38,525 nt of DNA from Candidatus Tabaqchalia intestinavium (GCA_904420005.1 CAJFTT010000052.1:1-38525), one strand, 5' to 3'; counted from the first letter of the stretch, positions 1-9,472 are shown. Program-made: numbers and translations. Notes: generated by a model not told the origin, from the sequence alone.

Positions 1-180
1 TACTCATGACGCGCCTTTAGGCGCTGCTGGTATCATGCCCTTTTAGGGCCATCCTTCATGCCACGTCCTTTGGGCGTGGTCATGACTCCTTATGCCCGGT
101 TTCCCTTCTGCTCTTAACATCCTTATTTGGCAGGAGCAAAGGGCCACACAGGCTTTTTCTAGTAACTAGTAAGAAGAGAG
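1..180. other. Low-GC array of hairpins at window edge (structured RNA or mobile-element end?)
   Basis: Three consecutive stem-loops are visible: GCGCC/GGCGC (11-24), GCCCT/AGGGC (37-49) and CCACGTCC/GGGCGTGG (61-79). CATG stands close before each one, and a TCATGA at 4-9 can pair with TCATGA at 80-85 to enclose them all. A fourth stem pairs CCCTT and TGCTC (103-113) with GAGCA and AAGGG (134-143). The segment is more AT-rich than the arg genes next to it and ends near a CTAGTAACTAGT repeat at about 149-160. I find no protein. Hairpin-rich ends occur in IS200/IS605-type elements and in structured ncRNAs. I cannot assign a family, and the element continues past base 1. It is also the region immediately 3' of argF. 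Confidence 0.45.
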
Positions 181-212
181 AATCCACGCGGACGCGACTC
201 CGGCGCGCTGGA

Positions 213-1121
213 TCAATCGCGCATGAGCAGCACCATGACGGCCTTCTGCGCGTGCAGACGGTTCTCCGCCTCGTCGAAAATCTCCCCTGCGTGCGCTTCG
301 AGCACGTCCTCCGTGATTTCCTCGCCGCGGTGCGCGGGCAGGCAATGCTGCACCATCGCGTCGGGCTTGGCCACGGCGAGCAGGGCGTCGTTGATCTGGT
401 AGCCCCGGAAGGCCTCGCGGCGCACGGCGGCGTCCCCCTCCTGGCCCATCGAGGCCCACACGTCGGTCACGACGACGTCGGCGTCCGCCGCGGCCTCCTT
501 GGGATCACGCACGAGGGAGAAGCGGTCGCCATATTCCCGCGCGAACGCCAGCACGCCGGCGTCCGGTTCATAGCCCTCCGGGCAGGCGACGGCGATCTGC
601 ATGCCCATTTTCAGCGTGCCGACGATCATGGAGTTGGCCATATTGTTGCCGTCGCCGATCCAGGCGAGCCGGCGGCCCTCCAGGTGCTTCTTATGCTCGC
701 GGATGGTCATCAGATCGGCCAGAATCTGGCAGGGATGCGCGAAATCCGTCAGCCCGTTGATGACAGGGATGGATCCGAATTTTGCGAGATCCTCCACCTC
801 TTTCTGCGCGTAGGTGCGGATCATGATGCCGTCGAGATAGCGCGAGAGCACGCGGGCGGTGTCCTGCACTGGCTCGCCGCGCCCGATTTGCAGATCGGCC
901 GAGGAGAGGAACAGCGGATAGCCTCCCAGCTGCACCATGCCCGTCTCGAAGGAAACGCGCGTGCGCGTGGACGCTTTCTGAAAGATCATGCCGAGCGTTT
1001 TGCCCTTGAGGTACGGATGCTCGATGCCGTTTTTCTGCTCATATTTGAGCTGGTCGGCCAGATCGAGGATTTCCAGGATCTCCTGGGAGGTGAGGTCGCC
1101 GAGTTTGAGCAGATGTTTCAT
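213..1121 (-). CDS. argF: Ornithine carbamoyltransferase (ArgF)
   Basis: This enzyme transfers the carbamoyl group of carbamoyl phosphate to ornithine to give citrulline, the sixth step of arginine synthesis, in the cytoplasm. The 302-residue protein has the family length. Visible motifs are the carbamoyl-phosphate loop STRTR (51-55), HPCQ (129-132), the ornithine-binding SMG (224-226) and the HCLPAHRG signature (259-266). The ATG is preceded by GGAAGGAG at about 8 nt. It is the last gene of the arg operon, 52 bp after argD. No clear U-tract terminator follows it; the hairpin-rich segment at 1-180 does. ArgF rather than catabolic ArcB is inferred from the biosynthetic neighbours. Confidence 0.97.
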   Translation of the reverse strand: MKHLLKLGDLTSQEILEILDLADQLKYEQKNGIEHPYLKGKTLGMIFQKASTRTRVSFETGMVQLGGYPLFLSSADLQIGRGEPVQDTARVLSRYLDGIMIRTYAQKEVEDLAKFGSIPVINGLTDFAHPCQILADLMTIREHKKHLEGRRLAWIGDGNNMANSMIVGTLKMGMQIAVACPEGYEPDAGVLAFAREYGDRFSLVRDPKEAAADADVVVTDVWASMGQEGDAAVRREAFRGYQINDALLAVAKPDAMVQHCLPAHRGEEITEDVLEAHAGEIFDEAENRLHAQKAVMVLLMRD

Positions 1122-1173
1122 GAGAGTTCTCCTTCCATTTGTTCTTACATTTCACGATTGGAGCGGGCGGCGC

Positions 1174-2352
1174 TCACGCCTCCGCGGACGCTTCCTCGAT
1201 GGCCTCGCGCAGGATGGCGACAGCCTGATCGACCTGCTCGCGCTCCACGATCAGCGGCGGCAGCATGCGTACGGAAGCCTTGGCAGTCAGCAGCAGCAGG
1301 CCCTTCGGGATGCAGCGCTCGACGAGCGCGCGGCCGGGCAGGCCCTCGAAGTCCGCGCCGATCATCAGCCCGAGGCCGCGCGCCTCCCGGCACCGGGGCA
1401 GAGCGCGCAGATGTTGGCGCAGGTACTCGCCCGTCTCGCGCACCTGCGTCAGCAGGGCAGGGACGCGCTCGAGCACGACGGAAGCCGCTGCGCAGGCGAC
1501 GGGATTGCCGCCGAAGGTGGTGCCGTGGGTGCCTGCGCCGAGCACTTCGCCGCATTTTTCGCTCGCGAGCACGGCGCCGATGGGCAGCCCGCCGGCCAGC
1601 CCTTTGGCCATGGTGACGAGATCCGGGCGCACGCCGTATTGCTCGAAGGCGAAAAATGTACCTGTGCGGCCGACGCCGGTCTGGATCTCATCGATGATGA
1701 GCAGCAGGTCGCGCTCCTCGGCGAGCCGGGCGGCCTCCTGCACGAACGCGGGCTCCAGCGGGATCACGCCGCCCTCGCCCTGGATGCATTCGAGCAGAAT
1801 GGCGCAGGCGTCAGGCGTCGCGGCGGCGCGCAGCGCGTCGACGTCGCCCGCGGGGACGTAGGCGAACCCTTCCGTGAAGGGGAAAAAGTGCGTGTGGAAC
1901 TGCTTTTGCCCCGTGGCGGCCAGCGTCGTCACCGTGCGGCCGTGGAAGGAGCCCTCCAGCGTCAGGATTTTGCTGCGGCCCGCGCCGTAACGGTCGAAGC
2001 TGTATTTCCGAGCGAGCTTGATGGCGCCCTCGTTGGCCTCGGCGCCGCTGTTGCACAGGAACACGCGGGAGAAGCCCGTGAGCGAGACCAGCTTCTCCGC
2101 CAGCTCGACCTGGGCGGGGTTATAGTACAGGTTGGAGACATGCAGCACGCGGTCGACCTGCGCGTGGATGGCGGCGGTCAGCTCCGCGTCGCCGTGGCCC
2201 AGCGCGCTCACGCCGATGCCGCTGCCGAAATCGAGATACGCGCGCCCCTGCGTGTCGAACAGCGCGCAGCCCTCGCCGCGCTCGAGCACCACGGGGAAGC
2301 GCGCATAGGTCGGCATCATGGCCTGCTTTTCTATCGCGATATAATCTTTCAA
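1174..2352 (-). CDS. argD: Acetylornithine aminotransferase (ArgD)
   Basis: This is a PLP-dependent class-III aminotransferase that converts N-acetylglutamate semialdehyde plus glutamate to N2-acetylornithine and 2-oxoglutarate. It is 392 residues long, normal for ArgD. The phosphate-binding NSGAEA (101-106), the cofactor aspartate in DEIQTGVGRTG (221-231) and the Schiff-base lysine K250 in TMAKG are all present. The start is a TTG preceded by AAAGGAG about 9 nt upstream. No in-frame ATG near the family N-terminus has a better ribosome site. It lies between argB (96-bp gap) and argF (52-bp gap). Related omega-aminotransferases share the fold, so the assignment rests on context as well as motifs. 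Confidence 0.96.
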   Translation of the reverse strand: MKDYIAIEKQAMMPTYARFPVVLERGEGCALFDTQGRAYLDFGSGIGVSALGHGDAELTAAIHAQVDRVLHVSNLYYNPAQVELAEKLVSLTGFSRVFLCNSGAEANEGAIKLARKYSFDRYGAGRSKILTLEGSFHGRTVTTLAATGQKQFHTHFFPFTEGFAYVPAGDVDALRAAATPDACAILLECIQGEGGVIPLEPAFVQEAARLAEERDLLLIIDEIQTGVGRTGTFFAFEQYGVRPDLVTMAKGLAGGLPIGAVLASEKCGEVLGAGTHGTTFGGNPVACAAASVVLERVPALLTQVRETGEYLRQHLRALPRCREARGLGLMIGADFEGLPGRALVERCIPKGLLLLTAKASVRMLPPLIVEREQVDQAVAILREAIEEASAEA

Positions 2353-2448
2353 GAGAATCGCTCCTTTCGTTTGCCGCTGTTGCTGTCCGGCGGCGCATAG
2401 GGTCAGGCGGCGCGGACGCTCCGCCCGCGCCGCAGATCCCGCCCCGGA

Positions 2449-3312
2449 TCAGAAGAACATCGTGCCGATGCCCTCGTCGGAAAGCATCTCGATGAGGATG
2501 CTGTGCGGGCGGCGTCCGTCGATGACGTGCGCACGCTTGACGCCGCGGCGCACCGCCTCGACGCAGCACTCGATCTTGGGGATCATGCCGCCGCGGATGA
2601 TGCCCTCGTCGATGAGGCGCGGCACGTCGGAGACCTTGATCTGCGAGATGAGGCTGCCCTCGTCGGCCGTGTCGCGCAGCACGCCTTTGATGTCCGTGAG
2701 GACGATGAGCTTCTCGGCCCGCAGCGCCGCCGCGACCTTGGCGGCCGCCGTGTCGGCGTTGACGTTGTAGACCGTGCCCTCCTCGTCGGTGGCGACCGTC
2801 GCGATGACGGGGATATAACCCAGCCGCAGCGCGTCGTCGATGAGGGTGGTATCGATGGAGGTAACTTCCCCGACGAACCCGATGTCCTCCCCCTTGTCCG
2901 ACAGGCGGCGGCGCGCTTTCATCATGCCGCCGTCGATGCCGCACAAACCCAGCGCGCGTCCCTGGCGCACGGTGAGCATCTTGACGAGATTTTTGTTGAT
3001 CTTGCCGGCGAGCACCTGCTGCACGATCTCGGCCGTTTCCTCGTCGGTATACCGCAGCCCGTCGACGAAGCGGCCCTCCTTGCCGATCCGGTGGAGCATG
3101 TCGGTGATTTCCGGCCCGCCGCCGTGCACCAGCACGACGTGGATGCCGACGAGCGAAAGCAGCACGATATCGCTCATGACGGCGTCCTTGAGCTCTTCGT
3201 TGACCATGGCGTTGCCGCCGTACTTGACGACGACCGTTTTGCCCGAGAAATGCTGGATATACGGCAGCGCCTGGCTGAGTACCTGCGCTTTTTCCACATC
3301 TGCAATATGCAT
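2449..3312 (-). CDS. argB: Acetylglutamate kinase (ArgB)
   Basis: ArgB phosphorylates N-acetylglutamate with ATP, the second step of arginine synthesis. It is 287 residues long, with the amino-acid-kinase motifs KYGGNAM (30-36) and HGGGPE (63-68). The first 25 or so residues, before KTVVVKYGG, form a predicted N-terminal helix. In studied NAGKs that helix marks the arginine-inhibited hexameric type, so feedback inhibition by arginine is likely. That fits the ArgJ acetyl-recycling pathway, where ArgB is the usual control point. The ATG follows AAGGAG at about 8 nt. The gene sits 68 bp after argJ and 96 bp before argD. Confidence 0.97.
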   Translation of the reverse strand: MHIADVEKAQVLSQALPYIQHFSGKTVVVKYGGNAMVNEELKDAVMSDIVLLSLVGIHVVLVHGGGPEITDMLHRIGKEGRFVDGLRYTDEETAEIVQQVLAGKINKNLVKMLTVRQGRALGLCGIDGGMMKARRRLSDKGEDIGFVGEVTSIDTTLIDDALRLGYIPVIATVATDEEGTVYNVNADTAAAKVAAALRAEKLIVLTDIKGVLRDTADEGSLISQIKVSDVPRLIDEGIIRGGMIPKIECCVEAVRRGVKRAHVIDGRRPHSILIEMLSDEGIGTMFF

Positions 3313-3380
3313 CGTTGCTTTCTCCTTCTTTCAAGCGATCCGGCCGCGCACGCCGGCCGGGAAACTGTCGGCCCGTGACT

Positions 3381-4610
3381 TCAGGTGCGGTAATCGCCGT
3401 TGATCTTGACGTAATCGTAAGTCAGGTCGCATCCGAAAGCCTCCGCCGAGGCGGGACCCTGCCCCACCGTGACGTCGACGAGGATCTCGTCCTGCGTGAG
3501 CACCTGCTTCGCGATCCCTTCATCGAACGCAACGCCCGCGCCGCCGCGGCAGACCGCGATGCGGCCGGCCTGGGAGACAAAGTCCACGTCCACCGCGTTC
3601 ACGTCGATGTCCGCGCCGGCGTAGCCCAACGCGCACAGCACGCGGCCCCAGTTGGCGTCCGCGCCGAACATGGCGGCCTTGACGAGGCTGGAGGTGATGA
3701 CGCTCTTGGCGCAGATCTTGGCCGTCGCGGCGTCCTGCGCGCCGGAAACCCTGCACACGACGAGCTTGGTCGCACCCTCGCCGTCTTTGGCCATCATCTT
3801 GCACAGGCGGGTGTTGACCGCCAGCAGCGCGTCGCGGAAGGTTTCATAATCCGGACCCGCCGCCTCGATGCGCGCGTTGCCCGCCGCGCCGGACGCCAGC
3901 ACGCAGACCATGTCGTTGGTGGAAGTGTCGCCGTCGACGCTGACCATGTTGAAGGTGTCCTGGATGCTCTCGGAGAGCGCCCGATGCAGCATCTCAGGCG
4001 AGATGGCGGCGTCGGTTGTGAGGAAGCCCAGCATAGTCGCCATGTTGGGGTGGATCATGCCGCTGCCCTTGCAGATCCCGCCCAGCCGGCATTGCACGCC
4101 GCCCAGCGTGAATTCGACCGCCGCTTCCTTGCGCACGGTGTCGGTCGTCATGATGGCCTCCGCCGCGTCGGAGGAGCCCTGCGCCGACAGCGCGCCGCAC
4201 AGTTGGGGCAGGCCGTCGCGGATGGGGGCGATGTCGAGCGGCTGGCCGATGACGCCGGTGGACGCGACGATGACGTCCTCGGGCGCGATCCCCAGCTGCG
4301 CGGCAGCCAGGACGCACATGGCCTCCGCTTTCTCCTCGCCGTCGGCGTTGCAGGTGTTGGCGTTGCCGCTGTTGACGATGACCGCCTGCGCCCGCCCGTC
4401 GGCGAGATGCCGGCGCGTGACCGCGATGGGCGCGCCCTGCACGAGGTTCTGGGTATAGACTGCGGCCGCGGCGCATGGCGCGTCAGCCTTGATGAGCGCG
4501 AGGTCGCGCTTTTGCTTATTCTTGCGGATGCCGCAGTGGATGCCCGCCGCCGAAAAACCGCGGGCGGCGGTCACGCCGCCGGGAAGGAAAGTGAAATCGC
4601 TCTGCTGCAA
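3381..4610 (-). CDS. argJ: Bifunctional ornithine acetyltransferase / N-acetylglutamate synthase (ArgJ)
   Basis: ArgJ moves the acetyl group from N-acetylornithine to glutamate, closing the acetyl cycle. Many ArgJ proteins also make acetylglutamate from acetyl-CoA. The 409-residue precursor carries the self-cleavage motif in KGSGMIHPNMATML (181-194), with T192 as the expected N-terminal nucleophile of the beta chain. NSGNAN (80-85) is the conserved oxyanion-hole region. The start is TTG (4608-4610), with AGAAAGGA about 11 nt upstream. No argA or argE is in the operon, which supports the cyclic pathway. Mono- versus bifunctional activity cannot be read from sequence by eye. Confidence 0.96.
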   Translation of the reverse strand: MQQSDFTFLPGGVTAARGFSAAGIHCGIRKNKQKRDLALIKADAPCAAAAVYTQNLVQGAPIAVTRRHLADGRAQAVIVNSGNANTCNADGEEKAEAMCVLAAAQLGIAPEDVIVASTGVIGQPLDIAPIRDGLPQLCGALSAQGSSDAAEAIMTTDTVRKEAAVEFTLGGVQCRLGGICKGSGMIHPNMATMLGFLTTDAAISPEMLHRALSESIQDTFNMVSVDGDTSTNDMVCVLASGAAGNARIEAAGPDYETFRDALLAVNTRLCKMMAKDGEGATKLVVCRVSGAQDAATAKICAKSVITSSLVKAAMFGADANWGRVLCALGYAGADIDVNAVDVDFVSQAGRIAVCRGGAGVAFDEGIAKQVLTQDEILVDVTVGQGPASAEAFGCDLTYDYVKINGDYRT

Positions 4611-4687
4611 AGGGGATCAGATCCTTTCTGTCTGTTGGCGTAAAATCTGCCGGTCTTTTTGGAAAGCCGGGGGCGCGTGCGGCGCGA

Positions 4688-5722
4688 TCAGAACGGCGCG
4701 GGCGCTGCGGTGAGGCCGGTTTCCTCCGGCAGGGAAAAGAGCAGGTTCATGTTCTGCACGGCCTGGCCCGCCGCGCCTTTGACCATGTTGTCGATGGCGG
4801 AGACGAGCACCAGCGTGTCGGTGCGCGCGTCGACATGCACCGAAATGTCGCAGAAATTCGAGCAGCGCACCTGCCGGAGATTGGCGGTTTCGCCGCTGCC
4901 GAGCACGCGCACGAACCGCTCCCCGGCATAAAACTCGCGGTAGAGCGCGACGGCGGCGTCCTGCGGCAGGGGCTTCGCCAGCGGGGCGTAAATGGTGGAG
5001 ATGATGCCCCGGTTAATGGGGAGCAGATGCGGCACGAACGTGACGGATACCGGGCTGCCGGCCAGCCGGGAGAGCGTCTGCTCGATCTCGGGCGTGTGCC
5101 GGTGCTGCGCGGTTTTATAAGGGCCGAACCCCTCGTTGCAGTCGGGGAAATGCGTGTTCTGCGCCAGGCCGCGGCCCGCGCCGGTCGTCCCGCTCTTCGC
5201 GTCGATGACGAGATGCCGCGTCTGGATGAGCCCGCGGCGGATGGCCGGCGCGAGCGCGAGCGCGACGGAGGTGGGATAGCAGCCTGGATTGGCGATCAGC
5301 CGCGTCCGGCGGATCTCGTCGCGGAACAGCTCCGGCAGGCCGTAAACCGCCTGCGCGTGCAGCGCCGGGTTCTCGTACCGGCCGCCGTACCACTGGGTAT
5401 AGTCCGCTTCCTTTTCCAGGCGGAAGTCGGCGCCCATGTCAATGAACGCCGCGCCCTGGCCGAGCACCTTGCCCGCCAGCGCTTCCGACAGCCCGTGCGG
5501 CACCGCGGCGAACACCACGTCGCTGCCGCGGATGGCCGTATCTTCGTCGGTGAGCGGCAGCTCCAGCGTGCCGCGCAGGGAGGGATATACGTCGCAAAGG
5601 CGCTGCCCTTCGAAGCTCACGGAGCTGACGCCCGTGACCTCGGCCTGCGGGTGCGCCGTGAGCAGGCGGCAGAGTTCCGCGCCGACATAGCCGGTCGCGC
5701 CGACAATCGCGCATTTCACCAT
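4688..5722 (-). CDS. argC: N-acetyl-gamma-glutamyl-phosphate reductase (ArgC)
   Basis: ArgC reduces N-acetylglutamyl phosphate to the semialdehyde with NADPH. From the chosen ATG (5720-5722) the protein is 344 residues, the usual length. It starts with the Rossmann motif GATGYVG (8-14) and has the catalytic cysteine C148 in NPGCYPT. An upstream in-frame extension exists, but the ATG has AAAGGA about 10 nt before it and matches the family N-terminus, so the extension is rejected. It is followed by argJ after 77 bp. Just before its ribosome site the transcript would contain a GC-rich hairpin (5744-5761). Confidence 0.96.
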   Translation of the reverse strand: MVKCAIVGATGYVGAELCRLLTAHPQAEVTGVSSVSFEGQRLCDVYPSLRGTLELPLTDEDTAIRGSDVVFAAVPHGLSEALAGKVLGQGAAFIDMGADFRLEKEADYTQWYGGRYENPALHAQAVYGLPELFRDEIRRTRLIANPGCYPTSVALALAPAIRRGLIQTRHLVIDAKSGTTGAGRGLAQNTHFPDCNEGFGPYKTAQHRHTPEIEQTLSRLAGSPVSVTFVPHLLPINRGIISTIYAPLAKPLPQDAAVALYREFYAGERFVRVLGSGETANLRQVRCSNFCDISVHVDARTDTLVLVSAIDNMVKGAAGQAVQNMNLLFSLPEETGLTAAPAPF

Positions 5723-6023
5723 GATTGTATCCAGTCCTTTCGTGCCGCCCGGTCGGGCGGCGGAGATTGTTTTTTCAGAAACGGCCGCGCCGCCCGGCGG
5801 GAGAGCAGCAGCGTCCCGGCCGCCTGCATCCCGGCGCAGTCCGCGCAATCACAGGCAGCTCGGCCCTGGTTCCGACGGCGGGAACGCCACCTTCGGAGAC
5901 GCGGGAGCATCGGTACTCCTCCCGGTATGCGGCCGCGTCGGCCGGATCCCGCCAGCGCGGCGTGCTCGGCGGAGGAAAGGCCATCCAAAGGCGGCCGACC
6001 TCCGGCCGCTGCGCCCGGATCCG
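5723..6023. other. argH-argC intergenic spacer
   Basis: This is 301 bp without a convincing gene. A perfect stem GCCGCC/GGCGGC lies at 5744-5761, directly upstream of the argC ribosome site. On the plus strand it is followed by a T6 tract (5770-5775), so it could terminate antisense transcription. The rest is GC-rich, with no recognisable promoter or coding bias. Confidence 0.5.
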
Positions 6024-7415
6024 TTATTTCCCTGCCTTGTCCGCGCAGGAGAGGAAAGCGCGCAGCTCGGCGAGCTGCGCCTCGACTGATTCCTTCGCCG
6101 GACCGCCCGCGCTGCGGCGCAGCGCCGCGCAGGTTTCCAGCCGGATGGCGTCGTAAACATCCGCCTCAAACTGCGGGCAGGCCGCCTGGTATTCCGCCAG
6201 CGGCAGCTCCTCGAGCGTCAGCCCGCGCGCGACGCAGCCGGCCACGAGCTGGCCCGTGATCTTGTAAGCGTCGCGGAACGGCACGCCGCGGCGGGTGAGA
6301 TAGTCCGCGCAGTCGGTGGCGTTGATGAAGCCGCGCGCCGCCGCGCGGCGCATGTTGTCCGGCAGCACGCGCATGGTCTCGACCATCGGCGTGAAGGCTT
6401 CCAGACAGGCGAGCACCGTGTCGAACGCGTCGAACGCGGCTTCCTTGTCCTCCTGCATGTCCTTGTTATACGCCAGCGGCAGCCCTTTCATCAGCGTCAG
6501 CAGCGCCGTCAGGTCGCCGTAAACGCGCCCTGTTTTGCCGCGCACCAGCTCCGCAATGTCGGGATTCTTTTTCTGCGGCATGATGCTGCTGCCGGTGGAG
6601 AACGCGTCGTCGAGCTCGACGAACTTGAATTCCCACGAGCACCACAGGATGATCTCCTCGCAGAACCGGCTGAGATGCATCATCAGCACCGACAGCGCGC
6701 TCACCAGCTCGATGGCGAAATCCCGGTCGGACACGCCGTCCATGCTGTTTTGCACGATGCCGTCGAAGCCCAGCGCCGCGGCGGTCTGCGCGCGGTCGAT
6801 GGGATAGGTCGTGCCGGCCAGCGCCCCGCACCCCAGCGGGGAGCGGTTCATGCGGCGCGCCGCGTCGTCCAGCCGCCCGACGTCGCGCGTGAACATGAAC
6901 GCGTAGGCCAGCAAATGATGCGCGAAAGTGACGGGCTGTGCGCGCTGCATGTGCGTGTAGCCCGGCATGACGGCGTCGGTGTATTGCGCGGCCTTGTCGG
7001 TGAGCACCTTGATGAGCGCGAGCGTCGCCGCGCGCACGCGCGCGGTCTCGCCCCGCAGATGCAGACGGAAGTCCAGCGCCACCTGGTCATTGCGGCTGCG
7101 GCCGGTATGCAGGCGCTTGCCCGCGTCCCCGATGCGCGCCGTGAGCGTCTGCTCGACGAAGGTGTGCACATCCTCCGCCTGCATGTCGATGGGCAGCGCG
7201 CCGCTCTTGACGTCGGCCAGGATGCCCTCGAGCCCCGCGGCGATGGCGTCGGCGTCCGCCTGGGAAATGATACCGCAGGCGCCCAGCATGGCGGCGTGCG
7301 CCATGGACCCGCGGATATCCTCCTCCAGCATGCGGCTGTCGAAGGCGATCGAGCTGTTGAAATCGTCCAGCCGCTGGTCGGCGTGTTTGGAAATGCGTCC
7401 TGTCCAGAGCTTCAT
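6024..7415 (-). CDS. argH: Argininosuccinate lyase (ArgH)
   Basis: ArgH splits argininosuccinate into arginine and fumarate, the last step of the pathway. From the ATG at 7413-7415 the protein has 463 residues, typical for the fumarase/aspartase superfamily member. It carries the signature GSSIMPQKKNPD (275-286) and the catalytic histidine region THMQRAQ (154-160). AAGGAAGG lies about 5 nt upstream. A 32-codon upstream extension is in frame but has no ribosome site. It is separated from argG by an unusually long 755-bp gap and from argC by 301 bp, yet all are co-oriented. Confidence 0.97.
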   Translation of the reverse strand: MKLWTGRISKHADQRLDDFNSSIAFDSRMLEEDIRGSMAHAAMLGACGIISQADADAIAAGLEGILADVKSGALPIDMQAEDVHTFVEQTLTARIGDAGKRLHTGRSRNDQVALDFRLHLRGETARVRAATLALIKVLTDKAAQYTDAVMPGYTHMQRAQPVTFAHHLLAYAFMFTRDVGRLDDAARRMNRSPLGCGALAGTTYPIDRAQTAAALGFDGIVQNSMDGVSDRDFAIELVSALSVLMMHLSRFCEEIILWCSWEFKFVELDDAFSTGSSIMPQKKNPDIAELVRGKTGRVYGDLTALLTLMKGLPLAYNKDMQEDKEAAFDAFDTVLACLEAFTPMVETMRVLPDNMRRAAARGFINATDCADYLTRRGVPFRDAYKITGQLVAGCVARGLTLEELPLAEYQAACPQFEADVYDAIRLETCAALRRSAGGPAKESVEAQLAELRAFLSCADKAGK

Positions 7416-8170
7416 GCAAAGCCTTCCTTTCGATCCGTTGAATGATACCGCCGAAAAATGGCGGATTCCCCGGCGGACTCGCCGGGGAAGAGAAATCCCC
7501 TGGGGGAACAAGGGGAGACACGTCTGCCGGCAGAGGAAATAGCCGTGGACGGCGCCGCACTGGCGGATGTCGGCGCGGCTTCTCGCCGGCAGCTTTCATG
7601 GAGTGTTTCAAGAAAAAACGTGTGACCGCCGGGGAGACGCCCCGGCCGCGCCGCGGTAGACGGGCATCGCGACAAACGCGTACCCGAGGGGGAGAGGTGG
7701 CGGCCGCTTCGCGTCGGGCGGCGAAGCAGAATAAGCGCGCCTGCGAGGGCAAGCAAAATACGCTCCATCGCTTTTTTCTCCCTGTTAGAGATAGACACGC
7801 CCGCGAGACAGAGGCGATGACGCCGATCGGCGGCCAGCGCGGAAATAAGCGTACCCGGAGGGAAAACGGCGCCAGATGTTGGCTTTTTCAACGAAAACCG
7901 CAGCGCTTTTCGTCCGCCGGGGCGGCCGAGCGCGAGGAAAAGCCCTGCTGCTCTGGAGAGCGACCGGTCAAGGAAAACCGCCACGTTGGAGAAACGCTTT
8001 TTATCCATCCGGCCGCCGCGTTGGAACCCGCGCCACCGTTCCCCTTGCGCTTTCGCGCAAGGGGAAGCGGCTTGTCCGGAAAGCCCCGATGGAGAGCGCG
8101 ATCGGCGCGCGGCCGACGCGCCGACCCATTGGGCGTCCAGCCCAGCAGCCTGGTCGCGCCGGCGCCGGCC
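7416..8170. other. 755-bp argG-argH spacer with several perfect hairpins
   Basis: The spacer contains perfect stems TTCCCCTTGCGC/GCGCAAGGGGAA (8039-8066), TTCCCCGGCG/CGCCGGGGAA (7466-7489) and CCGCC/GGCGG (7448-7464). None has a clear U-tract on the minus strand, so they look like mRNA-stabilising or processing stems rather than plain terminators. On the minus strand an open frame of 118 codons (7768 to 7412) begins MERILLALAGALILL after an AGGGAG site, and its TGA overlaps the argH ATG as ATGA. After the hydrophobic start it is low-complexity, and I do not trust it as a gene. Confidence 0.5.
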
Positions 8171-9385
8171 TTATTTCTTGCCTTCGGAGAGCGCCTTGAC
8201 CTTGATGGGCAGGCCGAAGAGATTGATGAAGCCCGCGCTGTCGTTTTGGTTGTAGATATGATCCTCGCCGAAGGTCGCGATGTCTTCGTTATACAGAGAA
8301 TACGGCGACTTCATGCCGGCCAGGATGATGTTGCCCTTATACAGCTTGAGCTTGACCTCGCCCGTGACGGTCTCCTGCGTCTTGGAGACGAAGGCCGACA
8401 GCGCCTCGCGCAGCGGGGTGTACCACTGGCCGAAATAGACCAGCTCCGCGAACTTGATGGCGGCCTGCTGCTTGTAATGCTGGGTGTCGCGGTCGAGGCA
8501 CAGCTGCTCGAGCAGCTCGTGCGCCTTGTAGAGGATGGTGCCGCCCGGCGTCTCGTAAACGCCGCGGCTCTTCATGCCGACCAGGCGGTTCTCCACCATG
8601 TCCACGATGCCGATGCCGTTCTGGCCGCCCAGCTCGTTGAGCTTCGCGATGAGGGTCACGCCGTCCATCTCCACGCCGTCGAGCGTCGTGGGGATGCCCT
8701 TTTCAAAGCCCAGGGTGATGTAAGTCGGGGTGTCGGGCGCGTCCTCCGGGCAGACGCCCAGCTCGAGGATCTTGCGGTAATCGGGCTCGTTGGCCGGATC
8801 CTCGAGATCGAGACCCTCGTGCGAGAGGTGCCAGAGGTTCTTGTCCTTGGAATAGTTGGTCTCGCGGGTGATGGCGAGCGGAATCTGGCGCGCCTCGGCG
8901 TATTCGATCTCGTCCTCGCGGCTCTTGAGCTCCCAGGTGCGCCACGGCGCGATGATGGGCATGTTCGGCGCGAAGGCCTTGATCGTCAGCTCGAAGCGAA
9001 CCTGATCGTTGCCCTTGCCGGTGCAGCCGTGCGCGATGGCGTCTGCGCCTTCGGCCTGCGCGATCTCGACGATGCGCTTGGCGATGACCGGGCGCGCGAA
9101 CGACGTGCCGAGCAGATATTCATTTTCATATACCGCGCCCGCCTGGATGGTCGGGAACACGAAATCCTCGACGAATTCGCGGCGCAGATCCTCGATATAC
9201 AGCTTCTTCGCGCCGGTCTTGATGGCTTTCTCCTCCAGGCCGGACAGCTCCGCGCCCTGGCCGACGTCGGCCGCCACCGCGATGACCTCGCAGCCGTAAT
9301 TCTCCTTGAGCCACGGAATGATGATGGAGGTGTCCAGGCCGCCGGAGTAGGCCAGCACCACTTTGTTGAATTTCTGCTTCTGCAT
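8171..9385 (-). CDS. argG: Argininosuccinate synthase (ArgG)
   Basis: ArgG joins citrulline and aspartate with ATP to form argininosuccinate. It is 404 residues, the standard length. The N-terminal PP-loop AYSGGLDTS (12-20) binds ATP. It is the first gene of the arg operon. The ATG (9383-9385) is preceded by AAAGGGG at about 8 nt, and a promoter overlaid by ArgR-type boxes lies 60-110 bp upstream. The C-terminal lysine-rich end runs into the long spacer before argH. Confidence 0.97.
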   Translation of the reverse strand: MQKQKFNKVVLAYSGGLDTSIIIPWLKENYGCEVIAVAADVGQGAELSGLEEKAIKTGAKKLYIEDLRREFVEDFVFPTIQAGAVYENEYLLGTSFARPVIAKRIVEIAQAEGADAIAHGCTGKGNDQVRFELTIKAFAPNMPIIAPWRTWELKSREDEIEYAEARQIPLAITRETNYSKDKNLWHLSHEGLDLEDPANEPDYRKILELGVCPEDAPDTPTYITLGFEKGIPTTLDGVEMDGVTLIAKLNELGGQNGIGIVDMVENRLVGMKSRGVYETPGGTILYKAHELLEQLCLDRDTQHYKQQAAIKFAELVYFGQWYTPLREALSAFVSKTQETVTGEVKLKLYKGNIILAGMKSPYSLYNEDIATFGEDHIYNQNDSAGFINLFGLPIKVKALSEGKK

Positions 9386-9444
9386 GACAAGAACCCCTTT
9401 CGGTGTGATTTTCCCATTGCCGCCCTGCGTGCGGAATGATATTT

Positions 9445-9472
9445 ATTGTACGCCTATTTTGAAAAAATGCAA
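9445..9472 (-). promoter_or_regulatory. Sigma-A promoter of the arg operon
   Basis: On the minus strand TTGCAT (9467-9472) and TACAAT (9445-9450) are separated by 16 bp. This predicts a start near 9437 and a leader of about 50 nt before argG. The surrounding 240 bp are AT-rich, unlike the flanking genes. Confidence 0.7.

Noticed and set aside
252-3378. Long plus-strand frames opposite the arg genes (for example 252-1616 and 988-2400)
   Set aside because: They are antisense shadows of GC-rich codons. They have Ala/Arg/Gly/His-rich composition, no ribosome sites and no domain motifs.
7442-9439. 665-codon plus-strand frame across the argG-argH spacer and argG
   Set aside because: It is antisense to argG, a near-certain gene, with low-complexity composition and no family motifs.
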